Shown one piece after another: positions 1 to 8,162 of a stretch of DNA of 64,000 nucleotides. Each line of letters opens with the position of its first letter. The first letter of the stretch is position 1. The stretch spans positions 124,001 through 188,000 of the forward strand of contig NZ_JAJNOD010000001.1 in assembly GCF_021044885.1 (NCBI RefSeq), written 5' to 3'. A program made the translations under genes and the position numbers. The notes under the pieces are model-generated. The model was not told the DNA's origin. It saw only the letters and a list, made by a program, of their open reading frames with translations, and made no database searches. Source of the DNA: Microbacterium nymphoidis. Its GTDB lineage: Bacteria; Actinomycetota; Actinomycetes; Actinomycetales; Microbacteriaceae.

Positions 1-164
1 ACCACCCAGACGATCACGAGCACGATCAGCATCGTGACGATGAGGGCGGCGATCAGGTTGCGGAAGGTCTGCGAGCCCCGGTAGGCGGCGGACGAGGCCG
101 CCTTGCGATCGGCGGTCTCCTGCGGAGTCTCGGGGCGACCGAGCTCGGCGACGACGCGGGCCAT
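1..164 (-). CDS. DUF4245-type membrane protein, 5' part only
   Basis: This is the N-terminal 54 codons of a protein that runs off the left edge of the window. It starts with ATG at 164-162, and that codon overlaps the xseB stop (ATGA), so the two are probably translationally coupled. A short charged N-terminus is followed by a hydrophobic segment rich in Ile, Leu and Val at about residues 37-54, fitting a single-span inner-membrane protein with its bulk outside. A DUF4245 protein commonly follows xseB in Microbacteriaceae, which is the main reason for the name. Function is unknown. Confidence 0.7.
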   Translation of the reverse strand, partial: MARVVAELGRPETPQETADRKAASSAAYRGSQTFRNLIAALIVTMLIVLVIVWV

Positions 165-391
165 CAGAGGGCCTCTCCCGAGGGACGGGCGGCATCAAGA
201 CGAGCCTTCGCGCCGAGCAGCCATTCCTCGCAGCGCTGTGCGAGGCGCTCGCCCCGTTCCCAGAGCGCGAGCGAGCGTTCCAGCGTGGGCGCACCCTGCT
301 CCAGCTGCGCGACGACCTGGGTCAGTTCATCACGAGCCTGCTCGAACGAGAGCTCGGAGACGTCGACGGGCTCTGCAGTGGCGTCGGTCAT
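164..391 (-). CDS. xseB: Exodeoxyribonuclease VII small subunit
   Basis: XseB binds XseA to form exonuclease VII, which degrades single-stranded DNA from both ends into short acid-soluble oligonucleotides in the cytoplasm. The 75-residue length is normal for the family. The typical helical core is present: an [18 protein letters not shown] stretch, then [22 protein letters not shown]. The start is ATG at 391, and a TAGGAT box (398-403, minus strand) ends 6 nt before it, so the gene can also be transcribed leaderless from its own promoter although it lies 29 bp after xseA. Family assignment is secure. Confidence 0.95.
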   Translation of the reverse strand: MTDATAEPVDVSELSFEQARDELTQVVAQLEQGAPTLERSLALWERGERLAQRCEEWLLGAKARLDAARPSGEAL

Positions 392-420
392 GATTCCATC
401 CTAGTTCGGGCGGCGAGGCG

Positions 421-1677
421 TCATTCCGGTAGTGCACCGCTGGAGCGGGCACCGATGGTTCCCTCGGCGAGAAGGACGACGAGGTCCGTGCCCGCGGGCG
501 CCTCCTCCGGGGCGCGGACGATGCCATCGCCGGCGCGCTGCACGATCGCATAGCCCCTCTCCAGGGTGTGCTGCGGGCTCAGAGCGCGCAGCGTGGCGTG
601 CAGCCGCGCCATGGCCGTGTGCTCCCGCTCGATGCGCAGCGATGTGGTGGCGGTCGCGCGCGAGCGCATCTGCTCGACGTGGAGCTGGCGCTCCTGGAGC
701 ATGCGGTGCGGGTCGCGCAGCACCGGCCGGGAGCGCAACTGCTCCAGAGCGGTGAGGTCGTGCTGGATGCGGGTTGAGACGCGGCCGATGATGCGCGCGC
801 GTGCTTCCCGGACCTGAGCCAGCTGCTCGAGCACGTCGGGGACCACCCGTTTGGCGGCGTCGGTGGGTGTGGAGGCGCGGAGGTCGGCGACCTCATCGAT
901 CAGCGGGCGATCGTTCTCGTGACCGATGGCGCTCACCACGGGTGTGCGGGCGGCTGCGACGGCGCGGACGAGCTTCTCGTCGGAGAAGGTGAGCAGATCC
1001 TGGAAGTCGCCCCCGCCTCGCGCGATGATGATGACGTCCACGGCCGGATCCGCGTCGAGGCGCTGCAGGGCCGCGAGGACCTGAGGTACGGCCTGCTCAC
1101 CTTGGACCGCCGCATGCTCGACGCGGAAATCCACCTGCGGCCAGCGCAGCTGGGCGTTTCTCAGCACGTCCTTCTCCGCGTCCGTGCCCTTGCCGGTGAT
1201 GAGGCCGATTCGCTGGGGCAGGAACGGCAGTGGTCGCTTGCGCGAGGGGTCGAGCAGGCCCTCGGAGCGCAGCTGGCGGCGCAGCACCTCCAGCCGCTCG
1301 AGGAGATCACCGAGGCCGACATGGCGAATCGAGGAGACGACGAACGACAGCTCACCGCGCTGGACGCGGTACTCCGGCTTCGCACACACGACGACGCGAT
1401 CCCCGGTCTTGAGATCCTGCGGGATGCGCGCGCGGATGCTGGACCACACGACCAGGCGGATGGCGGCGTCTCCCGAGAGGTCCCGCAACGTGGCGAACGT
1501 CCCCACGGCGCGGACGTTCCACTCGGTCAGCTCTCCCTCGATCCACGGGGACCCGAGACGTGCGATGTAGTCCCGCATATCGCGGGCGAGGTCGCCCACC
1601 TGGGTGGGGGAGTCCGGCGTCGAGTCACGGGGCCGCACGGGCCCGGAGAACGCCGGCTTGGTGCTGGTGTCGCTCAT
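421..1677 (-). CDS. xseA: Exodeoxyribonuclease VII large subunit
   Basis: XseA is the catalytic subunit of exonuclease VII, used in DNA repair and recombination. The 418-residue protein has an N-terminal OB-fold (about residues 25-125), then the exonuclease VII core with RIGLITGKGTDAEKDVL, the VDVIIIARGGGDFQDLL nucleotide-binding-like stretch and AIGHENDRPLIDEVAD. A helical C-terminus ends with the characteristic LERGYAIV motif. The start is ATG at 1677. No -10 box lies at the leaderless distance here. A weak purine-rich SD is present, and the ATG overlaps the stop of an upstream small reading frame (see findings). Confidence 0.96.
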   Translation of the reverse strand: MSDTSTKPAFSGPVRPRDSTPDSPTQVGDLARDMRDYIARLGSPWIEGELTEWNVRAVGTFATLRDLSGDAAIRLVVWSSIRARIPQDLKTGDRVVVCAKPEYRVQRGELSFVVSSIRHVGLGDLLERLEVLRRQLRSEGLLDPSRKRPLPFLPQRIGLITGKGTDAEKDVLRNAQLRWPQVDFRVEHAAVQGEQAVPQVLAALQRLDADPAVDVIIIARGGGDFQDLLTFSDEKLVRAVAAARTPVVSAIGHENDRPLIDEVADLRASTPTDAAKRVVPDVLEQLAQVREARARIIGRVSTRIQHDLTALEQLRSRPVLRDPHRMLQERQLHVEQMRSRATATTSLRIEREHTAMARLHATLRALSPQHTLERGYAIVQRAGDGIVRAPEEAPAGTDLVVLLAEGTIGARSSGALPE

Positions 1678-1757
1678 GCGGGAGTGATCCCCTCTGCGGG
1701 GGCGGTGACCGTATGTGCCGGCCGGGCGAACGCTCGTGCTGTGTTCGCGTCGATCAT
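1674..1757 (-). CDS. Possible 27-codon leader ORF upstream of xseA
   Basis: A short frame starts with ATG at 1757, behind the purine-rich sequence GAGAGG five nt upstream. Its TGA stop overlaps the xseA ATG as ATGA. The frame also stays open upstream to a GTG at 1862 (62 codons in total). The peptide has no recognisable domain. Stop-start overlap with the next gene is the sort of arrangement used for translational coupling, but nothing else supports it, and overlap can arise by chance in G+C-rich DNA. Confidence 0.3.
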   Translation of the reverse strand: MIDANTARAFARPAHTVTAPAEGITPA

Positions 1758-1875
1758 GTCGTCCTCTCGTGCCCGTCTGGTCTTCGTTCGCGGTGTTTCG
1801 GTCTGCTTCTCGGTGGTGCGTGACGGTGCCCGTATCGTGACTCGATCGTTCGGCGCCGTCACAGGCCGATCACCC

Positions 1876-1881
1876 TAGACT
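1876..1881 (+). promoter_or_regulatory. -10 box (TAGACT) for leaderless ispH
   Basis: TAGACT ends 6 nt before the GTG start of ispH, so the transcription start would be at or next to the first base of the codon. The same geometry recurs in front of many genes in this window. Confidence 0.65.
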
Positions 1882-1887
1882 CGAAGG

Positions 1888-2949
1888 GTGAGTTCCCCTG
1901 CCGTCCACCTTCCCGTTCCCCGGATTCCCGGCCGTCGCGGACGCCTTCAGAATATCCCCGTCGACGGACACAAGCGGGTGCTGCTCGCGGCGCCGCGCGG
2001 TTACTGTGCAGGAGTCGATCGCGCGGTCGTGGCTGTGGAGAAGGCCCTGGAGCGCTACGGCGCCCCCGTGTACGTGCGTAAGCAGATCGTGCACAACATC
2101 CACGTGGTGACGGAACTCGAGAAGCAGGGAGCGATCTTCGTCGAGGAGGTCGACGAGGTCCCCGAAGGTGCCCACGTGGTCTTCAGCGCGCACGGCGTCT
2201 CGCCTGCGGTGGTGCAGGCAGCCGCGGACCGTGGGCTCCAGGCGATCGATGCGACCTGCCCACTGGTGACCAAGGTCCACCGTGAGGCGGTGCGGTTCGC
2301 GCGCGACGACTTCGAGATCCTGCTGATCGGGCACACCGGTCACGAGGAAGTCGAGGGAACGGCAGGCGAGGCACCCGATCATGTGACCATCGTCAACAGC
2401 CCCGCCGAGGCGGAGACCGTCCAGGTCAAGGATCCGTCGCGGGTGGTGTGGCTCTCGCAGACGACGCTGTCGGTGGACGAGACGATGCTGACCGTCGAGA
2501 AGCTGCGCGAGCGCTTCCCCGAGATGCACAATCCGCCGTCGGACGACATCTGCTACGCCACCCAGAACCGCCAGGTGGCCATCAAGAAGGTGGCCAAGGA
2601 TGCCGACCTCGTGATCGTCGTGGGGTCGGCCAACTCCTCCAACAGCGTTCGCCTCGTGGAGGTCGCCCTGGAGTACGGCGCCAAGGCGGCGTACCGCGTG
2701 GATTACGTGGACGAGGTCAAGCAGGAGTGGCTGGAGGGCGTTCGCACGGTCGGCGTCACCAGCGGCGCGTCGGTGCCGGAGGTACTGGTGCAGGAGGTGC
2801 TGGCCGAGCTCGCCGGAGCCGGGTACGGCGACGTGGAGGAAGTCCGCACCGCAGAGGAGGACCTGATGTTCTCGCTTCCGAAGGAGCTGCGCCAGGACGC
2901 CTCCGGGCGCACCGACGAGCGAGCCCGCGGAGGGCGTACCCGAGCATGA
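1888..2949 (+). CDS. ispH: 4-hydroxy-3-methylbut-2-enyl diphosphate reductase
   Basis: IspH (LytB) is the last enzyme of the MEP isoprenoid pathway. It reductively dehydroxylates HMBPP to IPP and DMAPP using a 4Fe-4S cluster. The three conserved cluster cysteines are visible at about residues 40 (PRGYCAG), 124 (DATCPLV) and 222 ([10 protein letters not shown]). The HGVSP motif and the late VGSANSSNS motif are also present. At 353 residues it is slightly long, owing to an N-terminal extension of about 30 residues and a charged tail. The GTG start at 1888 follows a TAGACT box by 6 nt, suggesting a leaderless mRNA. The stop overlaps the next gene as ATGA. Confidence 0.97.
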   Translation: MSSPAVHLPVPRIPGRRGRLQNIPVDGHKRVLLAAPRGYCAGVDRAVVAVEKALERYGAPVYVRKQIVHNIHVVTELEKQGAIFVEEVDEVPEGAHVVFSAHGVSPAVVQAAADRGLQAIDATCPLVTKVHREAVRFARDDFEILLIGHTGHEEVEGTAGEAPDHVTIVNSPAEAETVQVKDPSRVVWLSQTTLSVDETMLTVEKLRERFPEMHNPPSDDICYATQNRQVAIKKVAKDADLVIVVGSANSSNSVRLVEVALEYGAKAAYRVDYVDEVKQEWLEGVRTVGVTSGASVPEVLVQEVLAELAGAGYGDVEEVRTAEEDLMFSLPKELRQDASGRTDERARGGRTRA

Positions 2950-3515
2950 GCGAGCCCGATTCGCGCCCGCGCCCGCAGTACGGCGAGTATGCGTCGCCGG
3001 AAGAGCAGCGCGCGCACATCCGTCAGCCCCTGCCGCAGACCGCGCACCCCGACCCGGCCGAATTCTCCTGGCCGCAGGAGCGTCCCGGAGATGCGCCCGC
3101 GGCCACCGTGCCGGGACCGAACGTGGCTCCCACCGACCGCCTGGTCACGATCGTCATGCTTGCGCTCGGTGCCATGCACGTGCTGATGAGCTCGGTGGCG
3201 CTGATGTCTTACTCGGCGACCATGACCGAGGCGCTGATGATGCTCGGCCTCACGCGTGAGCAGGCCGACGTCGCCCGCAGCGATGCGCCCGGGTACATCA
3301 TGGCGGCCGTACTCATCGTGGGCTACATCGCGACCGTGTGGCTGTCCCTTCGCCGCCTGCGGGCGCAGAAGCGCAGCTGGTGGATTCCGCTCGTGGGATG
3401 GGCCGCCGCCTGGCTGGTCGTGGTGATCGTGCAGACCACGACCCTCATGGGCGACCCCGCGTTCCAGATCTATCTGGACCTCGCGATGAAGGGGCTCGAG
3501 ACACCGACGCCCTGA
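2946..3515 (+). CDS. DUF6264-like membrane protein
   Basis: This uncharacterised 189-residue protein is translationally coupled to ispH by an ATGA overlap. It has a soluble Pro-rich N-terminus of about 65 residues. Three to four hydrophobic segments follow, including [19 protein letters not shown], a segment around [18 protein letters not shown] and one around [19 protein letters not shown] basic loop with RRLRAQKR separates the last two. The layout matches small actinobacterial membrane proteins annotated as DUF6264, a name given from memory of the family. No enzymatic motif is seen. A strong hairpin follows the stop. Confidence 0.7.
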   Translation: MSEPDSRPRPQYGEYASPEEQRAHIRQPLPQTAHPDPAEFSWPQERPGDAPAATVPGPNVAPTDRLVTIVMLALGAMHVLMSSVALMSYSATMTEALMMLGLTREQADVARSDAPGYIMAAVLIVGYIATVWLSLRRLRAQKRSWWIPLVGWAAAWLVVVIVQTTTLMGDPAFQIYLDLAMKGLETPTP

Positions 3516-3533
3516 CGTCGGATCTGAGAAGAC

Positions 3534-3569
3534 GACGATGGCGCGCCCCCGAGGGGACGCGCCATCGTC
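3534..3569. terminator. Bidirectional hairpin between the DUF6264-like gene and fbaA
   Basis: Perfect 12-bp inverted repeat: GACGATGGCGCG at 3534-3545 pairs with CGCGCCATCGTC at 3558-3569 across a 12-nt loop that can itself pair (CCCC/GGGG). It lies between two convergent genes and can serve as a terminator for both. No U-tract follows, which is usual in high-G+C actinobacteria. Confidence 0.8.
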
Positions 3570-3579
3570 ATCTCGTCGG

Positions 3580-4608
3580 TCAGCCCTGCGACTTGCCGAA
3601 CGAGCCGAGCTGCTTGGTGGCCTCGATGACGCGAGCGGCCATAGCCGTCTCGGCGACCTTGCCCCAGGCGCGCGGGTCGTACAGCTTCTTGTTGCCCACC
3701 TCGCCGTCGACCTTCAGGACGCCGTCGTAGTTCTTGAACATGTAGTCCGCGATGGCGCGGGTGAACGCGTACTGCGTGTCCGTGTCGATGTTCATCTTCA
3801 CCACGCCGTTCTTGACGGCGGTGGCGATCTCCTCGTCGGTGGAGCCGGAGCCTCCGTGGAAGACGAGGTCGAGCGGCTTGGCGCCGGTTCCGAACTTCTC
3901 AGCGATGCCGGCCTGAATCTCGCCCAGCAGCTCGGGGCGCAGCTTCACGTTGCCGGGCTTGTAGACGCCGTGCACGTTGCCGAAGGTGAGCGCGGCGATC
4001 CAGCGACCCTGCTCGCCGAGACCCAGGGCCTCGACGGCCTGGCTGACGTCGCCGACGGTGGTGTACAGAGCGTCGTTGGAGCCCTCGTGCTGGACGCCGT
4101 CCTCCTCGCCGCCGACCACGCCGATCTCGACCTCGAGGATGGCGTTGATCGCCTTCATGCGCGGCAGCAGCTCGCGGGCGATCTCGATGTTCTCCGCCAG
4201 CGGCACGGCCGAGCCGTCCCACATGTGCGACTGGAAGATGGGCTGCCCGCCGGCCTTGACCTGCTCTTCGCTGGCCTCGAGAAGCGGCAGCAGGAAGGAG
4301 GGGAGCGCGTCCTTCGGGCAGTGGTCGGTGTGGACGGCGACGTTGATCGGGTAGTTCTTCGCGACCTCGGTCACGTAGCGGGCCATGGCGAGCGCGCCCG
4401 TGGCGCGCGCCTTCACGGTGTGTCCGGCGAAGTAGTCCGCGCCTCCCGTGGTGACCTGCAGGATGCCGTCCGAGCCGGCCTCCGTCAGGCCCTGGAGCAC
4501 CGAGTTGATGGTCTGCGAGCTCGACACGTTGAACGCCGGGTAGGCGAAGGCACCGGCCTTCGCGCGGGCGAGCATGTCGACGTACTGATCCGGGGTGACG
4601 ACGGGCAT
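3580..4608 (-). CDS. fbaA: Class II fructose-bisphosphate aldolase
   Basis: This zinc-dependent aldolase reversibly cleaves fructose-1,6-bisphosphate to glyceraldehyde-3-phosphate and dihydroxyacetone phosphate. The 342-residue protein has the expected family features: the HTDHCPKD metal/active-site motif at about residue 95, the DLVFHGGSGS glycine loop and the NIDTDTQYAFTRA motif near the C-terminus. The start at 4608 is preferred over an upstream ATG at 4632 because AAAGGAGC sits 5 nt before it. A TAGAGT box (4645-4650, minus strand) is a plausible -10. A perfect palindrome (4670-4698) overlaps its expected -35 region. The gene is divergent from glpX. Confidence 0.96.
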   Translation of the reverse strand: MPVVTPDQYVDMLARAKAGAFAYPAFNVSSSQTINSVLQGLTEAGSDGILQVTTGGADYFAGHTVKARATGALAMARYVTEVAKNYPINVAVHTDHCPKDALPSFLLPLLEASEEQVKAGGQPIFQSHMWDGSAVPLAENIEIARELLPRMKAINAILEVEIGVVGGEEDGVQHEGSNDALYTTVGDVSQAVEALGLGEQGRWIAALTFGNVHGVYKPGNVKLRPELLGEIQAGIAEKFGTGAKPLDLVFHGGSGSTDEEIATAVKNGVVKMNIDTDTQYAFTRAIADYMFKNYDGVLKVDGEVGNKKLYDPRAWGKVAETAMAARVIEATKQLGSFGKSQG

Positions 4609-4669
4609 GGGTGCTCCTTTGATGAAGATCACGAGGTCGATGCCACTCTACCGAAACGCGAGGGAAGCC

Positions 4670-4698
4670 CGCTTTCGCCCCCGTCACGGGCGAAAGCG
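4670..4698. promoter_or_regulatory. Palindrome in the fbaA/glpX divergent promoter region
   Basis: Perfect 11-bp inverted repeat: CGCTTTCGCCC (4670-4680) and GGGCGAAAGCG (4688-4698) around CCGTCAC. An overlapping second repeat, CGTCAC-N10-GTGACG, spans 4682-4703. It lies where the -35 of fbaA is expected, about 20 bp above the TAGAGT box. This suggests an operator or activator site rather than a terminator. The binding protein is unknown. Confidence 0.55.
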
Positions 4699-4795
4699 TG
4701 ACGTTCCTGATGGAAATCGTAAATAGGTGAAATCCTTCGCTGGCAAAGGCGCGGAATTCCATAAATCCTGACTCGGCGAGTGCCATGCTGGCCCC

Positions 4796-5782
4796 ATGGT
4801 GAGCCTGACTGACGACATGAGCCCTCTGCACCCCGACCGCAACCTGGCGCTGGAACTGGTGCGAGCCACGGAGGCTGCGTCGATTCGCGCGGTCCCGTTC
4901 ATCGGCCGTGGGCAGAAGGAGCTTGCCGACGGCGCGGCCGTGGACGCGATGCGTGCTTTCCTTCGCACCGTGAACTTCGACGGGCGGATCGTCATCGGCG
5001 AAGGCGAGAAGGATCACGCCCCGATGCTCTTCAACGGGGAGGCCGTGGGTGCCGGTCGCGGCCCGCAGTGCGATGTGGCGGTGGACCCCATCGATGGCAC
5101 GTCACTGACGGCGGCGGGCCGCAACAACGCGCTGTCTGTGATCGCCGTGGCGGATCGCGGGACGATGCTGGATGCATCGAGCGTCTTTTACATGGACAAG
5201 CTCGTCACCGGCCCCGCCGGCGTCGGAGTGGTGGACATCCGGCTTCCCATCGGCGAGAACATCCGCCTGCTGGCGAAGGCACTGGGCAAGCCCGTCGACG
5301 AGATCGTGGTGTCGGTGCTGCACCGCCCGCGTCACGAGCAGCTCATCGAGGAGATCCGGGCCGCGGGTGCAGGCACCCGTCTGATGAGCGACGGCGATGT
5401 GGCGGGTGGCATCAATGCCGCGCGCCACAATGCTCGCACCGACATGTGCGTGGGCATCGGTGGGAGCCCCGAAGGCATCGTCACGGCGTGCGCCATCAAG
5501 GCGCTCGGCGGCCACATTCAGGGACGTCTCTGGCCGCAGACGGATGACGAGAAGCAGCGTGGGCTGGATGCCGGACTGAAGTTCGACTACGTCTATGAGG
5601 CGGACGAGCTGGTGACGAGCAACAACACGATCTTCGTGGCCACGGGAGTCACGGATGGCCAGCTGGTGTCGGGTGTCCGCCGCGAGGGTGGGTACATCTA
5701 CACCGAGTCCGTCGTGCTGCGCAGCGCCTCCGGGACGCTCCGCCGCATCACCTCCGAGCACCTCGCGTCGAAGTGGCTGTGA
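4796..5782 (+). CDS. glpX: Class II fructose-1,6-bisphosphatase
   Basis: GlpX hydrolyses fructose-1,6-bisphosphate to fructose-6-phosphate, the committed gluconeogenic step in most actinobacteria. The 328-residue protein carries the IGEGEKDHAP and DPIDGTSLTAAGRNN (residues ~97-112) metal- and substrate-binding motifs, the SDGDVAGGI motif and the GIGGSPEGI loop typical of the family. The ATG at 4796 has a CATGCT box ending 6 nt upstream, so a leaderless transcript is likely. Two further in-frame starts lie close behind it. It is read divergently from fbaA, which acts in the same part of central metabolism. Confidence 0.96.
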   Translation: MVSLTDDMSPLHPDRNLALELVRATEAASIRAVPFIGRGQKELADGAAVDAMRAFLRTVNFDGRIVIGEGEKDHAPMLFNGEAVGAGRGPQCDVAVDPIDGTSLTAAGRNNALSVIAVADRGTMLDASSVFYMDKLVTGPAGVGVVDIRLPIGENIRLLAKALGKPVDEIVVSVLHRPRHEQLIEEIRAAGAGTRLMSDGDVAGGINAARHNARTDMCVGIGGSPEGIVTACAIKALGGHIQGRLWPQTDDEKQRGLDAGLKFDYVYEADELVTSNNTIFVATGVTDGQLVSGVRREGGYIYTESVVLRSASGTLRRITSEHLASKWL

Positions 5783-5898
5783 CGGCACGGTGACCATTTC
5801 GTGACCGCGTCCGCCCTGTATCTCGCTCGGGTCGGTGCGAGAATGGGACGCGGTGTGGGGGCGTCTGTCCTCACCGACACGAGATCGAGGCGGACGAT

Positions 5899-6102
5899 AT
5901 GACCACCGACACGACGAATCCCCGGACGGGCGCACACGCCGTCATCGCCAACGCATCCGACCCAGCGCGCCGCGCAGACGTGTTCTTCCGCGTCCGCCGC
6001 GCGCCCGGTCAGGCGATGAGCTCGTGGATTCCCGTCGGCGCCTTCGTCGTCGTCAGCCTCGTCGTCGTGGGCCTCATGCGTTTCATTCCCGGGGGTGCGT
6101 GA
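5899..6102 (+). CDS. Small single-span membrane protein
   Basis: This 67-residue ORF has a polar, Thr/Arg-rich N-terminal 38 residues and one hydrophobic segment at about residues 44-63, rich in Val and Phe. The purine-rich GAGATCGAGGCGGACG precedes the ATG. Its 3' end overlaps the convergent rmuC by 20 bp. The codon pattern is normal for this genome. The protein looks like one of the small conserved Microbacteriaceae membrane proteins, but I cannot name a family or function. Confidence 0.55.
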   Translation: MTTDTTNPRTGAHAVIANASDPARRADVFFRVRRAPGQAMSSWIPVGAFVVVSLVVVGLMRFIPGGA

Positions 6103-7441
6103 CCTCCAGACGTGCGCGCAGCGCACCGATGTCAGCGCTCGTGACCTGATCGGTCGCGGGCGCTGCTGACGTCTGACTGGAGATCGCCCCCGCCGCATCG
6201 CCGTCGGTGTTCCCGGACCAGACCGCGCCGCTCGATGCCGGCCGGGCGGCATCGTCGGCGACGAACTCGGCCGCCAGGATGCGCCGAGGCGCCGACTGGA
6301 TTTCGGCCGGCGCCCCGAGACCCGAGACCTTCCCCGGATCGATGCCCGGGAATCGGCGAGCCGTGACGAGGACGCGGCTCTCGAGCGAGCCGGCGAACCG
6401 GTTGTACGCCCCGACGGCTCGCTCCAGTGCGCCGCGCAGATCATCGGTGTGCTGCGCGAGGGTGCCGAGCCGGTCGTAGAGCTGGTTACCCAGCGCCACG
6501 AGCTCGTGCGCTTGTTCGGAGACGTCCTGCTGGGTCCAGGTGTAGGCGACGGTCTTGAGCACCGACCACAGGCTGACGGGGGAGGCGAGAGCCACGCGCT
6601 GTGCGAACGCGTGATCGAGCAGAGCAGGGTCGGCATCGAGCGCCGCTGACAGCATCGCTTCGCTGGGGAGGAAGCAGATCACCAGTTCGGGACTGGCGGC
6701 CAGCCCCTCCCAGTAGGCACGCTTCGCCAGAGCATCCACGTGTGAGCGCACTGCCTTCGCGTGCTGGATCATGGCCGCTGCCTGGTCCGAGTCGTCGAGC
6801 GCTGTGGCGCGCAGGAACGCGTCCAGGGGCGCCTTGGCGTCGACGGCCAGAGCCTTGTCGCCGGGCAGCCGCACGAGCATGTCCGGACGACCGGTGCGGC
6901 CGTCATCGGTGGTGATGCTCACCTGGAGGTCGAAGTCGACGTGGCGCGTGAGCCCCGCTGCTTCCACGATGCGCCGCAGCTGAGTCTCGCCCCAGGTGCC
7001 CCGTGTCGTCGTGGAGCGCAGCGCTCCGGTGAGGGACTCGGTGGCGTGTCGGAGGGACTCGTCTGTCTCCTGAGCGCGGCGCAGCTGCTCCGCGAGAGCG
7101 CCGAACTGGGCATGCCTGTCGCGTTCCAGAGCGGTGACACTGCGATGCATGAGCTGAAGGGTCTCCTGGACGGGGGAGAGCGCCGTGAGCACCGCGGCGT
7201 CCTGTCGCTCTCGCTCGCGCTGCGCGCTCACCTCTTCTCGCAGACGTTGCTGCGCCTCAGCGGCCATCCGCTCCTCACGAATGAGCTGATCGCGGAGCGC
7301 GGCGACCGTCGATTCGCTCGCGGCCAGCCGAGCCCGCAGTGCCGCGTCGCCTGTATCGCCGCCACCGCGCACGCGCCAGCCGACGGCGAGGCCGGCCAGC
7401 AGGCTGATCATGCAGGCCAGTGCGATCCAGATTGCGTCCAT
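6083..7441 (-). CDS. rmuC: DNA recombination protein RmuC
   Basis: RmuC-family proteins limit DNA inversions and contain a PD-(D/E)XK-like nuclease fold. The 452-residue protein begins with a membrane anchor (about residues 4-22). A long Glu/Arg/Gln-rich coiled coil follows (about 35-125), and then the RmuC core: TRGTWGETQLRRIVEAAGL, GRPDMLVRLPGDKALAVDAKAPLDAF and PELVICFLPSEAML. The C-terminal 80 residues are low-complexity. The start at 7441 is chosen over ATG 7474 because the membrane segment starts there and CACACT ends 6 nt before it. Assignment is strong. Confidence 0.93.
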   Translation of the reverse strand: MDAIWIALACMISLLAGLAVGWRVRGGGDTGDAALRARLAASESTVAALRDQLIREERMAAEAQQRLREEVSAQRERERQDAAVLTALSPVQETLQLMHRSVTALERDRHAQFGALAEQLRRAQETDESLRHATESLTGALRSTTTRGTWGETQLRRIVEAAGLTRHVDFDLQVSITTDDGRTGRPDMLVRLPGDKALAVDAKAPLDAFLRATALDDSDQAAAMIQHAKAVRSHVDALAKRAYWEGLAASPELVICFLPSEAMLSAALDADPALLDHAFAQRVALASPVSLWSVLKTVAYTWTQQDVSEQAHELVALGNQLYDRLGTLAQHTDDLRGALERAVGAYNRFAGSLESRVLVTARRFPGIDPGKVSGLGAPAEIQSAPRRILAAEFVADDAARPASSGAVWSGNTDGDAAGAISSQTSAAPATDQVTSADIGALRARLEVTHPRE

Positions 7442-7483
7442 GCCCCCAGTGTGCCCCGGGGGTCGGACATTCATCCGGGAGCG

Positions 7484-8071
7484 TCAGACCAGTACGCTGA
7501 CGGCGGCCTCGTCCGGGATGCGCGATATCCGCACACCGGTGGCCATGCTGAGAGCATCGAGGTCCGTGGCCCGCGCACGGCGGGCCGCGTCGATGACGAT
7601 GTGCGCACAGGCGAGCGCGTCTGCCGATGCATCGTGATGCTGGAATTCGAGGAATCCCGCAGCCGCGGCGGCGTACTGCAGGCTGTGCGAAGGCAGCACA
7701 TAGGTGCTGCGCGAGAGCTGCACACTGCACATGTAGCGGTAGGGAGCGAGTTCGTCGCCGGTCGCAGCGCACGCGCGCCGCATGACACTCATGTCGAAGC
7801 CGGCGTTGTGCGCGACGAGGACGTCGTCGCCCAGGAAGTCGCGTAGCCGGCCGAGCTGGTCGGACCATCCCGGGGCCGACGCGACATCTGCCGGGGTGAT
7901 GCCGTGGATCTCGACGTTGCGCGGATGGAACTCCTCGTGCCCCGGTGGCGGCCGCATCAGCCAGCCGTCTGTCGCGACCACGACGCCATCACGAACGCGG
8001 GCGAGGCCCACTGCACACGCGGATGCCGTCGACGAGTTCGCGGTCTCGAAGTCGATCGCGGTGAAGTCCAC
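7484..8071 (-). CDS. DEDDh 3'-5' exonuclease domain protein (DNA polymerase III epsilon-like)
   Basis: The protein has 195 residues and consists essentially of one RNase T/epsilon-type exonuclease domain. The acidic pair is in FTAIDFETAN (D7, E9). Next come the HNAGFD motif near residue 100 and the HDASADALACA His/Asp motif near residue 155, giving the full DEDDh set. It probably trims DNA or RNA 3' ends. It is a free-standing epsilon-like enzyme rather than necessarily the replicative proofreader. The GTG start at 8071 is chosen because GGAGGG lies 6 nt upstream. A GTG two codons earlier would overlap that SD. An upstream frame extension antisense to the neighbouring methyltransferase is ignored. 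Confidence 0.88.
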   Translation of the reverse strand: MDFTAIDFETANSSTASACAVGLARVRDGVVVATDGWLMRPPPGHEEFHPRNVEIHGITPADVASAPGWSDQLGRLRDFLGDDVLVAHNAGFDMSVMRRACAATGDELAPYRYMCSVQLSRSTYVLPSHSLQYAAAAAGFLEFQHHDASADALACAHIVIDAARRARATDLDALSMATGVRISRIPDEAAVSVLV

Positions 8072-8162
8072 AGGCACCCCTCCACCCTCTCGCCGATCGT
8101 GGGTGGCGTGGTCAGGCGCGCCGGGCACACCGTGGCCCGACTGCGCGTCGTAGGGTCGAAGC

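Noticed and set aside
3538..4701. A 387-codon plus-strand frame opposite fbaA
   Set aside because: Shadow of the aldolase gene: repetitive Val/His/Asp/Gly composition and no start signal.
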